A DNA stretch of 13,868 bases from CAYVAP01 sp964343195 (GTDB taxonomy: Bacteria; Bacteroidota; Bacteroidia; J057), in contig CAYFIR010000156.1 in assembly GCA_964343195.1 (NCBI GenBank), forward strand, positions 1 to 13,868, given 5' to 3'. Under the pieces are notes generated by a model. It was given only the letters and a program-made list of their open reading frames with translations, did no database searches and had not been told where the DNA came from. Numbering within the stretch: position 1 is the stretch's first letter; the number at the start of each line of letters is the position of its first letter. The translations under genes and the position numbers were made by a program. Positions 13,858 to 13,868 of the stretch are shown here, piece by piece.

Positions 13858-13868
13858 ATTTTTGGTAG

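Overview
The window looks like a chromosomal segment of a Bacteroidota bacterium of moderately high GC. The first gene ends in a type IX secretion system (T9SS) C-terminal sorting domain, which is essentially restricted to this phylum. The sugar-degrading genes (GH95 lipoprotein, pectinesterase-esterase fusion) and the scarcity of well-placed Shine-Dalgarno sequences also fit. A Saprospiria/Cytophagia-like marine or soil genus is a guess; there is no rRNA or other placing marker.

Layout. 1-228: two adjacent but unrelated heptamer tandem arrays, then a short leader. 229-2052 (+): a T9SS-exported protein with an unnamed N-terminal domain, propeller-like repeats and a sorting domain, closed by a strong rho-independent terminator. 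2189-6598 (-): a two-gene carbohydrate unit, a GH95 alpha-L-fucosidase-family lipoprotein followed 36 bp later by a secreted fusion of CE8 pectin methylesterase and an alpha/beta-hydrolase esterase. 6688-7362 (-): a Rossmann-fold NAD(P)-binding protein of the atypical SDR/TIP30-like group. 7363-7973: a 611-bp divergent intergenic region, the most structured DNA in the window. 7974-9437 (+): an LctP-family lactate/glycolate permease. 9615-10514 (-): an AlkA-type DNA-3-methyladenine glycosylase. 10649-13735 (-): SbcC, the SMC-like ATPase of the SbcCD nuclease. 13736-13868: non-coding.

How the genes fit together. The GH95 and CE8/esterase proteins should act together on a branched plant or algal cell-wall polysaccharide: removal of a terminal fucosyl-type sugar, of methyl esters and probably of acyl (for example acetyl) esters. 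No SusC/SusD pair or regulator is present, so this is a small free-standing cluster or the edge of a larger locus. SbcC and AlkA are both DNA-repair proteins in the same orientation, but a repeat separates them.

Most of the unusual signal is between genes. The clearest case is a 156-bp non-coding element at 7395-7550 with 21-bp imperfect terminal inverted repeats and a perfect 8-bp direct duplication on both sides, which is the signature of a miniature transposable element (MITE). It carries a member of a second repeat family, with CGCAAAG units at about 9-bp spacing and a CTTCGTGGTTAA-like arm. Relatives of that family lie in at least three other gaps of this window, and a GC-richer analogue lies in a fourth. 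Downstream of the MITE is a cluster of small hairpins, two of which have unrelated stems but almost the same hexamer loop. I see no complete defence, secretion or biosynthetic system; the novelty here lies in the repeats and structured non-coding DNA.
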